A stretch of DNA of 64,000 nt, taken from Polaribacter sejongensis. Its GTDB lineage: Bacteria; Bacteroidota; Bacteroidia; Flavobacteriales; Flavobacteriaceae. Positions 30,605 through 39,706 of this stretch are shown one piece after another. The translations under genes were made by a program, and so were the position numbers. A model generated the notes under the pieces. That model ran no database searches, was not told the DNA's origin, and saw only the letters and a program-made list of their open reading frames with translations. Within the stretch, counting starts at the first letter, position 1. The number at the start of each line of letters is the position of its first letter. The stretch is from assembly GCF_038024065.1 (NCBI RefSeq), contig NZ_CP150667.1:3727501-3791500 (forward strand). The letters run 5' to 3'.

Positions 30605-33600
30605 CTACATATTTCTTCTATACTGTCCGCCAACTTTAAATAACGCTTCCGTAATCTGACCTAAAGTACAAACTTTTGTAGCTTCCATTAATATATCAAA
30701 CAAGTTTTCATTTTGTATAGCTGCTTCTTGTAAAATTGCAATTTGCTGTTCAACTTTCTTCGGATTTGCTTTGTTGAGGTTTTCTTTTGTTTTAATTTGA
30801 TGTTGCTTTTCTGTTTCCGTTGCTCTAATAATTTCTGCAGGTTGAACGGTTGGAGATCCTTTAGAACTTAAAAATGTATTTACACCAATAATAGGAAACT
30901 CTCCATTATGTTTTAAGGTTTCATAATACAAACTTTCCTCTTGTATTTTAGAACGTTGATACATGGTTTCCATAGCGCCTAAAACTCCACCACGTTCTGT
31001 AATTCTATCAAACTCTTCTAAAACGGCAGCTTCTACTAAATCGGTTAATTCTTCAATAATAAATGCTCCTTGTATTGGGTTTTCATTTTTAGTTAATCCT
31101 AATTCTTTGTTGATAATTAACTGAATAGCCATGGCTCTTCTTACGGATTCTTCAGTTGGAGTGGTAATCGCTTCATCATATGCATTTGTGTGTAAAGAAT
31201 TACAATTATCATTAATAGCATACAGCGCTTGCAGTGTTGTCCTAATATCATTAAAATCAATTTCCTGAGCGTGTAAAGAGCGACCAGAAGTCTGAATATG
31301 ATACTTTAACATTTGTGCCCTTGGGTTTGCGCCGTATTTATTCTTCATCGCTTTTGCCCAAATTTTACGAGCAACTCTTCCAATTACAGAATATTCAGGA
31401 TCTATTCCGTTAGAGAAAAAGAAAGATAAGTTGGGTCCGAATTTGTTAATGTCCATTCCTCTGCTTAAATAGTATTCTACATAGGTAAACCCGTTAGACA
31501 AGGTCAGGGCTAATTGCGTAATTGGGTTTGCGCCGGCTTCTGCAATATGATATCCAGAAATAGAAACGGAATAAAAATTTCTGACTTGTTTTTCTATAAA
31601 ATACTCTTGCACATCACCCATTAAGCGCAACGCAAATTCTGTAGAAAAAATACAGGTATTTTGCGCCTGATCTTCTTTTAAAATATCTGCTTGTACGGTT
31701 CCTCTAACTTGAGCTAGTGTGTCTTTTTTTACTTGTTGATAAATCTCAGACGGTAAAACCAAATCTCCGGTTAAACCTAATAACAGTAAACCTAAACCAT
31801 TGTTTCCTTCAGGTAATTCACCTTGATATTTTGGTCTCTCTAAGCCTTTTAAATCATAAAACTCTATAAAAGTAGCTTCAACTTGTGCTTCTAATTTATT
31901 TTCTATAATATATTTCTCACAACTTTGATCAACAGCTGCATTCATAAAAAAGCCTAACAACATAGGTGCTGGTCCATTTATGGTCATCGAAACGGAAGTC
32001 ATTGCGTGACTTAAATCGAAACCAGAATATAGTTTTTTAGCATCGTCTAAACAACAAATTGAAACACCTGCATTACCAATTTTTCCGTAAATATCCGGTC
32101 TTTTTCCAGGGTCGTTTCCGTATAAAGTAACCGAATCAAAAGCAGTAGAAAGGCGTTTTGCATCCATTCCTAAGCTTACATAATGAAACCTGCGATTTGT
32201 TCTTTCTGGACCACCTTCACCTGCAAACATTCTAGTTGGGTCTTCTCCTGTTCTTTTAAACGGGTATAATCCTGCGGTGTAAGGGAATTCACCTGGAACA
32301 TTTTCTTGTAAATTCCAACGTAATAAATCTCCCCAAGCTTGGTACTTTGGTAAAGCTATTTTAGGAATTTGTGTGTGTGATAAAGACTCTGAATGTGTTT
32401 CTATATTGATTTCTTTATCTCGGACTTTAAACGTGTAAATTGGGCTTTTGTATTTTTGAACTTTCTCATTCCAGTTTAAAATGATTTCCCAGTTTAAAGG
32501 ATGGAGGTTTAGTTTTACTTTTTCGAATTGGGCAAGTAGTAATTTTAAGAAGTAGGTTTCAGATTCCTCGTCACTCGTCCCTCTTTCTGTCAGAATGACA
32601 TTCGACTTGTCATTCTGAACTTGTTTCAGAATCTCATCTTCATCAAGTCCTGTTTTAGTAAGAACAGATTGTTCTGTTCCTTGCAATGACTTATTATTTT
32701 CTGTAATAGAAAGTATTGTCTGGTAAATTCCGTACAATTTCTGAGCAACCACTACCTGATCATCAACACTTTCATCATACGTTCTATTGCTTTCTGCTAT
32801 TTCAGATAAATACCGAACTCTTGCAGGCGGAATTACAAATATTTTTTCAGACATTTCTGTGGTAATTTCCATGTTCGATTTTAAATCTGCACCTGTTTTT
32901 TCAACCAACTTGTCCATAATACTTTTGTACAAAGTATTCATTCCTGGATCGTTAAATTGAGAGGCGATGGTACCATAAACAGGCAGATCATCTTGATGAA
33001 TATGCCATAAATTATTATTACGCATGTATTGTTTCTTCACATCTCTAACAGCATCTAAAGCACCACGTTTATCAAATTTATTGATAGCTACCAAATCGGC
33101 ATAATCTAACATGTCAATCTTTTCTAATTGTGTTGCAGCACCAAATTCGGGAGTCATTACATATAAAGAAGTGTCAGAATGTTCTGTAATTTCGGTATCC
33201 GATTGCCCGATTCCGGAAGTTTCTAAAATAATTAAATCGAATTCAGCTGCTTTTAAAATATCAATAGCTTCATTCACATTTTTAGATAAAGCTAAGTTAG
33301 ATTGACGCGTCGCTAAAGAACGCATGTACACGCGAGAATTATTTATGGAGTTCATTCTAATTCTGTCTCCTAAAAGTGCTCCGCCTGTTTTCCTTTTTGA
33401 TGGGTCTACAGAAATAATTCCGATTGTTTTTTCTGAAAAATCGATTAAAAATCGACGTACCAATTCGTCAACTAAAGAAGATTTTCCAGCACCACCAGTT
33501 CCTGTAATTCCTAGAACTGGGGTAGAAGTTTCTATTAGTTTATCTAAAGGTGAAAATATCTTTGTAAAATCAGTATGGTTATTTTCTGCTAATGAAATTA

Positions 33601-34186
33601 ATCTTGCAATTGTATTTACGTCTTTGCTTTTTAAGTTTTCTAAAACTTTTTTACTTTCTAATTCCAATAGCCAACCTCCATCTTCATTACAAACTTTAAG
33701 AGCGTTATTTGAGTCAGATTGGAGTTCCTTCCCTTCGGGAAGGTTAGGATGGGCCTCGGCTTTTTGCACCAAATCATTTATCATTCCTTGTAAACCTAAT
33801 GCTCTACCATCATCTGGAGAATATATTTTTGTAATTCCATAATCCATCAACTCTTTTATTTCTTTAGGAAGGATTACACCACCACCACCTCCAAAAATCT
33901 TGATATGTTCAGCTCCTTTTTCTTTTAACAAATCAAACATGTATTTAAAATACTCATTATGTCCTCCTTGGTAAGAAGTGATTGCAATGGCATTTACATC
34001 TTCTTGAATGGCACAATTTACCACCTCTTCCACAGATCTATCGTGACCTAAATGAATTACTTCTACGCCTGTAGCTTGAATAATTCTACGCATAATATTT
34101 ATAGAAGCATCATGTCCATCAAAAAGAGCAGCAGCAGTTACAATACGTACTTTGTGTTTTGGTTTATAAGGTGTAATTTGTTTCAT
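30605..34186 (-). CDS. icmF: Fused isobutyryl-CoA mutase (IcmF): B12-binding, MeaB-like GTPase and mutase domains
   Basis: A 1193-residue adenosylcobalamin enzyme that interconverts isobutyryl-CoA and butyryl-CoA (methylmalonyl-CoA-mutase family). The B12-binding domain comes first ([10 protein letters not shown] at residues 21-30), then a G-protein chaperone with Walker A GTGGAGKS at 229-236 and [12 protein letters not shown], then the large mutase barrel with [31 protein letters not shown]. The order B12-GTPase-mutase defines IcmF. The protein is longer than other IcmFs because of two in-frame inserts of intergenic-type repeats, at about residues 143-160 and 512-542. The mutase domain ends in GQYRRNM. 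It is transcribed alone. Confidence 0.92.
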   Translation of the reverse strand: MKQITPYKPKHKVRIVTAAALFDGHDASINIMRRIIQATGVEVIHLGHDRSVEEVVNCAIQEDVNAIAITSYQGGHNEYFKYMFDLLKEKGAEHIKIFGGGGGVILPKEIKELMDYGITKIYSPDDGRALGLQGMINDLVQKAEAHPNLPEGKELQSDSNNALKVCNEDGGWLLELESKKVLENLKSKDVNTIARLISLAENNHTDFTKIFSPLDKLIETSTPVLGITGTGGAGKSSLVDELVRRFLIDFSEKTIGIISVDPSKRKTGGALLGDRIRMNSINNSRVYMRSLATRQSNLALSKNVNEAIDILKAAEFDLIILETSGIGQSDTEITEHSDTSLYVMTPEFGAATQLEKIDMLDYADLVAINKFDKRGALDAVRDVKKQYMRNNNLWHIHQDDLPVYGTIASQFNDPGMNTLYKSIMDKLVEKTGADLKSNMEITTEMSEKIFVIPPARVRYLSEIAESNRTYDESVDDQVVVAQKLYGIYQTILSITENNKSLQGTEQSVLTKTGLDEDEILKQVQNDKSNVILTERGTSDEESETYFLKLLLAQFEKVKLNLHPLNWEIILNWNEKVQKYKSPIYTFKVRDKEINIETHSESLSHTQIPKIALPKYQAWGDLLRWNLQENVPGEFPYTAGLYPFKRTGEDPTRMFAGEGGPERTNRRFHYVSLGMDAKRLSTAFDSVTLYGNDPGKRPDIYGKIGNAGVSICCLDDAKKLYSGFDLSHAMTSVSMTINGPAPMLLGFFMNAAVDQSCEKYIIENKLEAQVEATFIEFYDLKGLERPKYQGELPEGNNGLGLLLLGLTGDLVLPSEIYQQVKKDTLAQVRGTVQADILKEDQAQNTCIFSTEFALRLMGDVQEYFIEKQVRNFYSVSISGYHIAEAGANPITQLALTLSNGFTYVEYYLSRGMDINKFGPNLSFFFSNGIDPEYSVIGRVARKIWAKAMKNKYGANPRAQMLKYHIQTSGRSLHAQEIDFNDIRTTLQALYAINDNCNSLHTNAYDEAITTPTEESVRRAMAIQLIINKELGLTKNENPIQGAFIIEELTDLVEAAVLEEFDRITERGGVLGAMETMYQRSKIQEESLYYETLKHNGEFPIIGVNTFLSSKGSPTVQPAEIIRATETEKQHQIKTKENLNKANPKKVEQQIAILQEAAIQNENLFDILMEATKVCTLGQITEALFKVGGQYRRNM
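32566..32646 (-). repeat. Intergenic-type repeat inserted in frame in icmF (insert 2)
   Basis: Contains GTCATTCTGAACTTGTTTCAG at 32609-32629 followed by AATCTCATC. This is the classic flavobacterial intergenic repeat of the GTCATTCTGAACTTG type. It encodes the polar stretch [20 protein letters not shown] in the linker between the GTPase and mutase domains. Confidence 0.75.
33716..33758 (-). repeat. Second repeat type inserted in frame in icmF (insert 1)
   Basis: Contains the hairpin CCTTCCC-TTC-GGGAAGG at 33727-33743 followed by TTAGGATGGG. It encodes [13 protein letters not shown] in the linker between the B12 and GTPase domains. The sequence is much more GC-rich than its surroundings. Confidence 0.7.
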
Positions 34187-34257
34187 TCGTAAAATTTATA
34201 TAAAATTAGCAATGCAATTTAGTGAATTATTAAAATAATATACATTTTTTTGGTTTA

Positions 34258-35046
34258 TTATTGATTTTTAAGGATTTTTGGGTTAATTCCATTTACGTAC
34301 TCTTCAACAACGTTTAGGTCTTTTGCGTAAGAAAAACCTTCAAATCCTTTGATGTTTTCTAAACCAATTGTTGTGTTATAATATTTTAAATAGAGTGCTG
34401 AGAGTGGTAAATAAGTCCAATGCCATTTTTCTTCACTATAACCTGTTCTTCCATTTTCTTTGGAAGTGTACACTTGATAAAAACCAAATGTATGTGCATT
34501 TTGTAACAACCAATTGTATTCTTTTAGTCCTTTTCCTTGTGTAAAATAAGAATTAGTAAGACTATTAATGTCCATATCTGTTCCCCAATGATGACGAGAA
34601 GTAGAAGGCATAGAACTAAATTCTAAAATCTTTTTAGCCCTTTCAACAGACGGTAGGTTTTTATATTTATCATTCCATTTGTAATCCCAAATACGTTTTT
34701 GATGATCAAAATTTCTGGTTCCAGATAGTATTGTAAATGAAATATCTTCTTTTAAAGCTGCTGCATTCATTTCTAAAAAGGCTTCTAAAACCTCTTTTCT
34801 TAAGTATATTTTTTTTGATGAATTTTCTTTAGGAACAACTGTAAAATCTGAGTTTTCTGTATAATCAAATTTCCCTAAAACATAATTTGTGTTTAGATAT
34901 TTTGGAAATGACAAAGTGGAATCTTTTTCCTTAGAAACTTCAGTAGTTTGTATTGCAATTTTCTTTGGTGCTGGCTTGCAACCATTAAAACATCCGAAGA
35001 AAAAAAGAATTACAATTAGTTTTAAAAGTATTTTATAAATGCCCAA
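34258..35046 (-). CDS. M15 family D-alanyl-D-alanine carboxypeptidase-like lipoprotein (VanY-like)
   Basis: A 262-residue lipoprotein (leader ends FFGCFNGC). The M15 zinc motifs are clear: SSMPSTSRHHWGTDMDIN (HxxxxxxD, near residue 152) and the late EKWHWTYLPLSALYLKY (ExxHW). The enzyme would trim the terminal D-Ala of peptidoglycan in the periplasm. Its start overlaps the end of the preceding small gene by 25 bases, so the two are translationally linked. Confidence 0.92.
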   Translation of the reverse strand: MGIYKILLKLIVILFFFGCFNGCKPAPKKIAIQTTEVSKEKDSTLSFPKYLNTNYVLGKFDYTENSDFTVVPKENSSKKIYLRKEVLEAFLEMNAAALKEDISFTILSGTRNFDHQKRIWDYKWNDKYKNLPSVERAKKILEFSSMPSTSRHHWGTDMDINSLTNSYFTQGKGLKEYNWLLQNAHTFGFYQVYTSKENGRTGYSEEKWHWTYLPLSALYLKYYNTTIGLENIKGFEGFSYAKDLNVVEEYVNGINPKILKNQ

Positions 35047-35345
35047 AATTTTCGATTTTTTATATAGTTAAAATTATTTTCATTTTGATATGCTTCACGT
35101 TCGAAACTTAAGTTTTTATAAGCTAGATATCCGTTTTTATGTCTTAAAAATTTTAAAATCCACTCTAAACTATAAAAAATGTAGAAGAATATCAGTAGTA
35201 ATTCAGCTTGCTGTTTTAAATGTATTTTTTCATGGTTTACTAAAACTTTATCATCTTTTAAATCTTTCTTTTTTAGGAGAATAAAAGGAAATAAGGTGAT
35301 GCCTACAAAACCTTTTGGGATTAGATATTTAGTAATTAAAATCAT
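35022..35345 (-). CDS. Small HExxH-motif membrane protein (gluzincin-like, hypothetical)
   Basis: A 107-residue protein with two hydrophobic stretches. A zinc-protease-like motif NHEKIHLKQQAELLLIFFYIFYSLEWI (HExxH) is followed by SFEREAYQNE, which could supply the third glutamate ligand, as in M48/M56-type proteases. This minimal layout recurs in Bacteroidota small proteins of unknown function. It overlaps the M15 carboxypeptidase gene by 25 bases and precedes it in one operon. Protease activity is inferred from the motif only. Confidence 0.65.
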   Translation of the reverse strand: MILITKYLIPKGFVGITLFPFILLKKKDLKDDKVLVNHEKIHLKQQAELLLIFFYIFYSLEWILKFLRHKNGYLAYKNLSFEREAYQNENNFNYIKNRKFWAFIKYF

Positions 35346-35545
35346 TTCTTAAAATTAAACAATATTCATTACAAAATAAATATATTTGGGTAAACTTCTT
35401 CACAAAATATGATGAAATAAAGAGTTTTTAAATCTAATTTTACAATTATCCATCAAACGTAGAAGCAGGTTTTTTTTACAATGAATGTATTTCTATTTGT
35501 TATAAGATTCATTTTTGCTTGTTAATAAGAGTTTTACGATTCTTT

Positions 35546-35561
35546 TGGCATGTTTATTGCT
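35546..35561 (+). promoter_or_regulatory. Sigma-54-type promoter candidate
   Basis: TGGCATG-TTTA-TTGCT has the GG-N10-GC spacing of RpoN promoters and differs from the TGGCACG-N4-TTGCW consensus at one base. It lies in the 406-base spacer 35346-35751, about 190 bases before the DUF4136 gene, and faces right. I see nothing else in this spacer. Confidence 0.55.
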
Positions 35562-35751
35562 GATTGTAAGTAATGTACAAGCATTTAGAAATTGCATTTT
35601 TTTGAAAGGAAACAATGTGGTTTTAAGAAGATGTAAGACAAAAAATAAGGTAGTCTTGTAAGTTATTTAAAAGATAGTGAGTGTGTGAAAATACTTATTT
35701 GTCATGCTTTTAATAGTGCTTTAATCGAATTAATAATATAAAACAAATCTC

Positions 35752-36291
35752 ATGAAAAAAACATTTTTACTTTTGTTTAGTACTGTACTTTTAGCATCTT
35801 GTAGTGCTATAAAGGTTACAACCGATTATGATAATAAAGTAGATTTTACTCAATATAAAACGTTTGCTTTTTACAAACCAGGAATAGATAAAGCAGAAAT
35901 TTCTGATTTAGATAAAAAAAGAATTTTACGTGCTATTGAGTCAGAATTATCAGCACAAGGATTTACAAAATCTGAAAATCCAGATATGTTGGTGAGTATT
36001 TTTACAAAATCTAGAGAAAAAGTAGATGTAAATCAAAATAACAATTTTGGCTATGGTTACGGTTGGGGATGGAGTCCTTGGATGATGGGAGGTAGAAATA
36101 ACATAAGTGTTTCTCAATATACAGAAGGTACATTGTTTGTAGATTTTATTGATAAACAGAAAAAAGAATTGATTTGGCAAGGAATTGGAACTGGAGCTTT
36201 AAAACTTCAAAATAGAGAGAAAAAAGAAGCTAGAATTAAAGAGTTTGTAAAAGAGATTATCTCTAGATTTCCTCCAGGAAAAGATAAATAA
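35752..36291 (+). CDS. DUF4136 lipoprotein
   Basis: A 179-residue lipoprotein; the lipobox is LLASC. The DUF4136 core is visible: VDFTQYKTFAFYKP, LDKKRILRAIESELSAQGF, NPDMLVSIFTKSREK, then a Gly/Trp/Tyr-rich loop (NFGYGYGWGWSPWMM) and EGTLFVDFIDKQKKELIWQGIG. Members are envelope proteins of unknown function. The sigma-54-like site upstream suggests stress or membrane control. A hairpin follows within 5 bases of the stop. Confidence 0.9.
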   Translation: MKKTFLLLFSTVLLASCSAIKVTTDYDNKVDFTQYKTFAFYKPGIDKAEISDLDKKRILRAIESELSAQGFTKSENPDMLVSIFTKSREKVDVNQNNNFGYGYGWGWSPWMMGGRNNISVSQYTEGTLFVDFIDKQKKELIWQGIGTGALKLQNREKKEARIKEFVKEIISRFPPGKDK

Positions 36292-36295
36292 AAAT

Positions 36296-36325
36296 TAAAA
36301 AGCGTTCTTAGGAGCGCTTTTTTTA
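36296..36325 (+). terminator. Terminator after the DUF4136 gene
   Basis: AAAAAGCGTTC / GAGCGCTTTTTTT hairpin with a T-run, five bases after the stop codon. Confidence 0.8.
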
Positions 36326-36338
36326 TGGATTATAAACT

Positions 36339-36346
36339 ATTTTTGC
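36339..36346 (+). promoter_or_regulatory. -7 box for the DUF5522 gene
   Basis: TATTTTTG, within the 12-mer TATTTTTGCAAA, ends three bases before the GTG start. The mRNA would be leaderless. Confidence 0.5.
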
Positions 36347-36349
36347 AAA

Positions 36350-36514
36350 GTGTATAATAAAAGAGTAGCATTAGAGGAAGGTGATTTTTATGTAAACGAA
36401 CAAGGCTATAAGGTGTTTACAGAAAAATTTCATCTAAAAAGAGGTCATTGCTGTAAAAGCGGTTGTAAACATTGTCCTTATGGGTACGATAAGAAAACAG
36501 ATAGTTTTAAATAA
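36350..36514 (+). CDS. DUF5522 small Cys-rich protein (54 residues, GTG start)
   Basis: The frame opens with GTG at 36350 and ends at TAA 36512-36514. The body is EGDFYVNEQGYKVFTEKFH then LKRGHCCKSGCKHCPYGY: the CCxSGCxHCPYG motif of DUF5522, short enough to bind a metal. The domain is widespread in Bacteroidota and of unknown function. No ATG exists in frame, so GTG is the probable start, directly behind a TAnnTTTG box. It stands between the DUF4136 and DUF4197 genes, all on the plus strand. Confidence 0.85.
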   Translation: MYNKRVALEEGDFYVNEQGYKVFTEKFHLKRGHCCKSGCKHCPYGYDKKTDSFK

Positions 36515-36569
36515 GAAAGTGACTTTTAAGTAGAAAGAGTTTCTAAATAGTAGATAAAATATAATAAAA

Positions 36570-37280
36570 ATGATGAAAAAAATTTTAATTTTAGTTGTTG
36601 CCCTTCAGTTTGCAGGGTGTGCAGAGTTACAAAATGTAGTGAATCAGGTAAGTCAAAATACAGGTTTAAGTGAAGAGCAAATAGGTAACGGGCTGCGTGC
36701 AGCTTTAGACAACGGAATAAAAAATCAAGTTTCTAAATTAACTGCAACAGACGGGTTTTATAAAAATGATTTGGTGAAAATTATGTTGCCTGCAGAATTA
36801 CAAGCTGTAGATAATGGTTTGCGTAAAATTGGTTTAGGTAACTTGGCAGATGAAGGTATTAAAGCCTTAAACAGAGCTGCAGAAGATGCTGTTAAAACAG
36901 CGACTCCAATTTTTGTAGATGCAGTAAAAGATATGACGTTTGCAGATGCAAAGAATATTCTTTTAGGTGACCAAAATGCGGCAACTTCTTACCTGCAAGT
37001 AAAAACTACTGATAATTTAACTACTAGTTTTAGTCCAGTAATTGAAAATTCTTTTTCTAAAGTAGGAGCAGATAAAATTTGGAGTAATTTAATTGGTAGA
37101 TATAATTCTATTCCTTTTGTGAATAAGGTGGATCCAGATTTAACTAAATATGTAACAAACCAAGCTTTAAAAGGAGTGTTTACAATGATTGAAGTTGAAG
37201 AAAAAGGAATTAGAGAAAAAGCAAGCTTACGTACTTCTGCTTTATTAAAGCAAGTGTTTGCGCTACAAGATAATAAATAG
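36570..37280 (+). CDS. DUF4197 lipoprotein
   Basis: A 236-residue lipoprotein (leader ends LQFAGC). The DUF4197 domain shows TGLSEEQIGNGLRAALDNGIKNQVSKLTATDGFYKNDLVKIMLP and AKNILLGDQNAATSYLQVKTTDNL, then a C-terminal helix with YVTNQALKGVFTMIEVEEKGIREKA. It is a conserved envelope family of unknown role. The start could be either of two consecutive ATG codons. A terminator follows within 15 bases. Confidence 0.92.
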   Translation: MMKKILILVVALQFAGCAELQNVVNQVSQNTGLSEEQIGNGLRAALDNGIKNQVSKLTATDGFYKNDLVKIMLPAELQAVDNGLRKIGLGNLADEGIKALNRAAEDAVKTATPIFVDAVKDMTFADAKNILLGDQNAATSYLQVKTTDNLTTSFSPVIENSFSKVGADKIWSNLIGRYNSIPFVNKVDPDLTKYVTNQALKGVFTMIEVEEKGIREKASLRTSALLKQVFALQDNK

Positions 37281-37294
37281 ATAAAATAAATATT

Positions 37295-37325
37295 AAAGGC
37301 TTTGTATAAAATTACAAAGCCTTTA
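37295..37325. terminator. Terminator between convergent genes
   Basis: A 12-bp stem AAAGGCTTTGTA / TACAAAGCCTTT with a 6-base loop, A- and T-rich flanks. Confidence 0.85.
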
Positions 37326-37340
37326 TTTAGGTGATCTAGA

Positions 37341-37757
37341 TTAAAATAAATTTGGAAAATTATCTTTTAGAACGTTATTAAGCATCTCAATTGTTAATGG
37401 TTTTGGTTTAAATTCGCTTATTTCTCCTATTTCTTTAGCCTTTTCTCTATCAATAGGGTCTAAAGAAGTGGTCAACATTATAACAACCATTTCTGCTTGC
37501 TGGTTCTTTTCTAGCTTCTTGTAATGTTCTAAAAATTCCCAACCATTCATTCCGGGCATATTAATATCTAAAAAAATAATATCAGGATGAGGATGTTTTT
37601 CGCTTTCTATAGATAATAAATAATCTAATGCAAGCTGGCCACTTTGTTTACAAACAATGTTTTCTGTACAGTTTGCTTTTTCGATAACAAATTTATGAAT
37701 GTAGTTTGTAGCTTCGTCATCATCAATCAATAAGATGCATTTTAATTTTTTCTTCAT
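37341..37757 (-). CDS. Single-domain response regulator (Rcp1/CheY-like)
   Basis: A 138-residue receiver with no output domain. The acidic pocket is LLIDDDEATNYIHKFVIEKA, the phospho-acceptor Asp is in DIIFLDINMPGMNGWEFLEHY, and the conserved Lys is in EFKPKPLT. This stand-alone type commonly pairs with PAS kinases or phytochromes. It overlaps the upstream kinase by 4 bases (ATGA). Confidence 0.93.
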   Translation of the reverse strand: MKKKLKCILLIDDDEATNYIHKFVIEKANCTENIVCKQSGQLALDYLLSIESEKHPHPDIIFLDINMPGMNGWEFLEHYKKLEKNQQAEMVVIMLTTSLDPIDREKAKEIGEISEFKPKPLTIEMLNNVLKDNFPNLF

Positions 37758-39706
37758 TTTTTTTCTTTTTCGTTTAATATCGTGAAATAAAATTTACTTC
37801 CATTATTTAAAGATGATTCTACCCAAATTTCTCCACCGTGTAGATTAACAATTTTTTGGCAATGTGCAAGACCAATCCCTGTCCCTTCATATTCGTTTTT
37901 TAAATGTAAACGCTGAAAAATAGCAAAAATCTTTTTTTGATATTCTTTAGCAATACCAATACCATTATCTTCAACAGAGAATTCTATAAAATTTTCTTTT
38001 TTTAATGCATTGATTTTAATGATACAATCTGTATCTTTTTTTCTGAATTTTATAGCATTCGTTATTAAATTTTGCAACAACAATCTAACTCCTGTTTTAT
38101 ACCCGCTAATTTCTGGTAATTTTTTAAACTCTATTTTAGTATTGGTTAGTTTTATGGTAGTGTTTAAATCTTCTATGATATCTTTTATTACTATGTTACA
38201 ATCAATTAGTATCAATTCTTCTTCATAACCTAATCTAGAATAATCTAATAAAGCTTTTATTAATGAACTCATCCTACCAGTTGCTTGTCTTATAAACCTA
38301 AAACTGATTTTGGCCTGCTCATCTAATTTTTCATTGTATTCTGTATATAGAATATTACAAAAACTGGTAATAGTTCTTAATGGTTCTTGTAAATCGTGCG
38401 AGGCTATATAAGCAAATTGTTCTAACTCTTTATTCTTTGTTTCTAATTGTTTAACATATTTAGATGCTAATAACTCTTCGTTTTCTTTTCTTTCGGTAAT
38501 GTCTTGTTTGATAGCCATATATTCAAAGTTATTGCCCAGCTTGTCTTTTAAGGGAATAACGGCAGTTTCTGTCCAATATAATTTGCCATCTTTTGTCTTG
38601 TTTTTTATTTCACCAATCCAAGTATTATTAGAATCATTAATTTCCGATATTTTTTCTATAAAATCTTTAGAATGGTGATTAGAACTAGTTATTTCATAGG
38701 TGTTTCCAATGATTTCTTCTCTACTCCATTTAGAAATTTCACAAAATTTATTATTAACATATTTAATGATTCCTTTATTGTCAGATATAGATACAATTGC
38801 AATTCTATCTAAAGCTTCTTTAAATTGCATTAATTCTTGATTTCTAAGAATTATATTATTTTCTAATTTCTTTCTTTCTGTATCAGACTTGTTTAGCCCT
38901 ATAGATATAATTGATGTGTAAGTTACGCTTATTGAGATTAGTATTACAGTATATAAAACAATACCAAAATTGATTTCAATAGCATTTTTATTTAAAAGAC
39001 TTAAAAGAAAATAACTTAATAAAAATGGAATTAAAATAACAAAAGGTAATAGTTTTCGTAGTAAATTACTCCCAGATTGTTTTCCTATAAGAACCCTTGT
39101 GAAGCCCAAATTAGGTGTTTTTGAGGCAAGTAAACTAGATATTAATAAAAACAAGATTGAAGTGTGAATAGCCATTGTTTTGTAAAAATCAGTTTTATAT
39201 TCTGCGGGAATGTCTAGAATAAAAGTGACTGTACTAATAAATGCAATAATTATTATAAAATAAACAATGTTCTGACTACCTTTTTTTGTTTTATCAGACC
39301 TTAACCCTAATAGACTTAAACTAAATAAAAAGAAACACAAAGCTGTTGCAGTGGACATTCTTCCAGGGTTCTTAGAGGAGTAAATATCTTCTACAAAAAG
39401 ATTATCAATAAATAAATTGATGTCAAATAGATTTTCAATTAATGTTAAGAAGCTAATTATTAGTACTAAAAGCGTAAAAAATAATAAAATAAGCGGGTGT
39501 TTTTTCTTTTTACTTTTAATAACACAAAAACTTGATAGAAAAAATAACAATGCCGAGTTAAATTTCATAGTAGCACTTCCAGGGATAATGCTTAAAATTT
39601 TCGGATAATTTAAAAACCATCCTAACATTACTAAGGTACTTAGAAGTAAAATGAAAGCAATAATTAATTGTTCTGCAATTTTAGGAGTTTTTTTGAGCTT
39701 TATCAT
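37754..39706 (-). CDS. Membrane PAS-domain sensor histidine kinase
   Basis: A 650-residue kinase. About seven or eight hydrophobic segments lie in residues 12-265. A PAS domain follows (about 290-410: VSISDNKGIIKYVNNKFCEISKWSREEIIG, then a PAC-type LGNNFEYMAIKQDITERK). The HisKA box is FAYIASHDLQEPLRTITSFCNIL, and the HATPase has NLITNAIKFRKK, EDNGIGIAKEYQKKIFAIFQRLH and GTGIGLAHCQKIV. It would phosphorylate the coupled single-domain receiver. The sensing input is unknown. Confidence 0.93.
   Translation of the reverse strand: MIKLKKTPKIAEQLIIAFILLLSTLVMLGWFLNYPKILSIIPGSATMKFNSALLFFLSSFCVIKSKKKKHPLILLFFTLLVLIISFLTLIENLFDINLFIDNLFVEDIYSSKNPGRMSTATALCFFLFSLSLLGLRSDKTKKGSQNIVYFIIIIAFISTVTFILDIPAEYKTDFYKTMAIHTSILFLLISSLLASKTPNLGFTRVLIGKQSGSNLLRKLLPFVILIPFLLSYFLLSLLNKNAIEINFGIVLYTVILISISVTYTSIISIGLNKSDTERKKLENNIILRNQELMQFKEALDRIAIVSISDNKGIIKYVNNKFCEISKWSREEIIGNTYEITSSNHHSKDFIEKISEINDSNNTWIGEIKNKTKDGKLYWTETAVIPLKDKLGNNFEYMAIKQDITERKENEELLASKYVKQLETKNKELEQFAYIASHDLQEPLRTITSFCNILYTEYNEKLDEQAKISFRFIRQATGRMSSLIKALLDYSRLGYEEELILIDCNIVIKDIIEDLNTTIKLTNTKIEFKKLPEISGYKTGVRLLLQNLITNAIKFRKKDTDCIIKINALKKENFIEFSVEDNGIGIAKEYQKKIFAIFQRLHLKNEYEGTGIGLAHCQKIVNLHGGEIWVESSLNNGSKFYFTILNEKEKK

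Noticed and set aside
33324..33842. 172-codon plus-strand frame antisense to icmF
   Set aside because: It mirrors the coding strand of a well-supported gene, has no domain or signal, and its composition is what antisense of an AT-rich gene gives.
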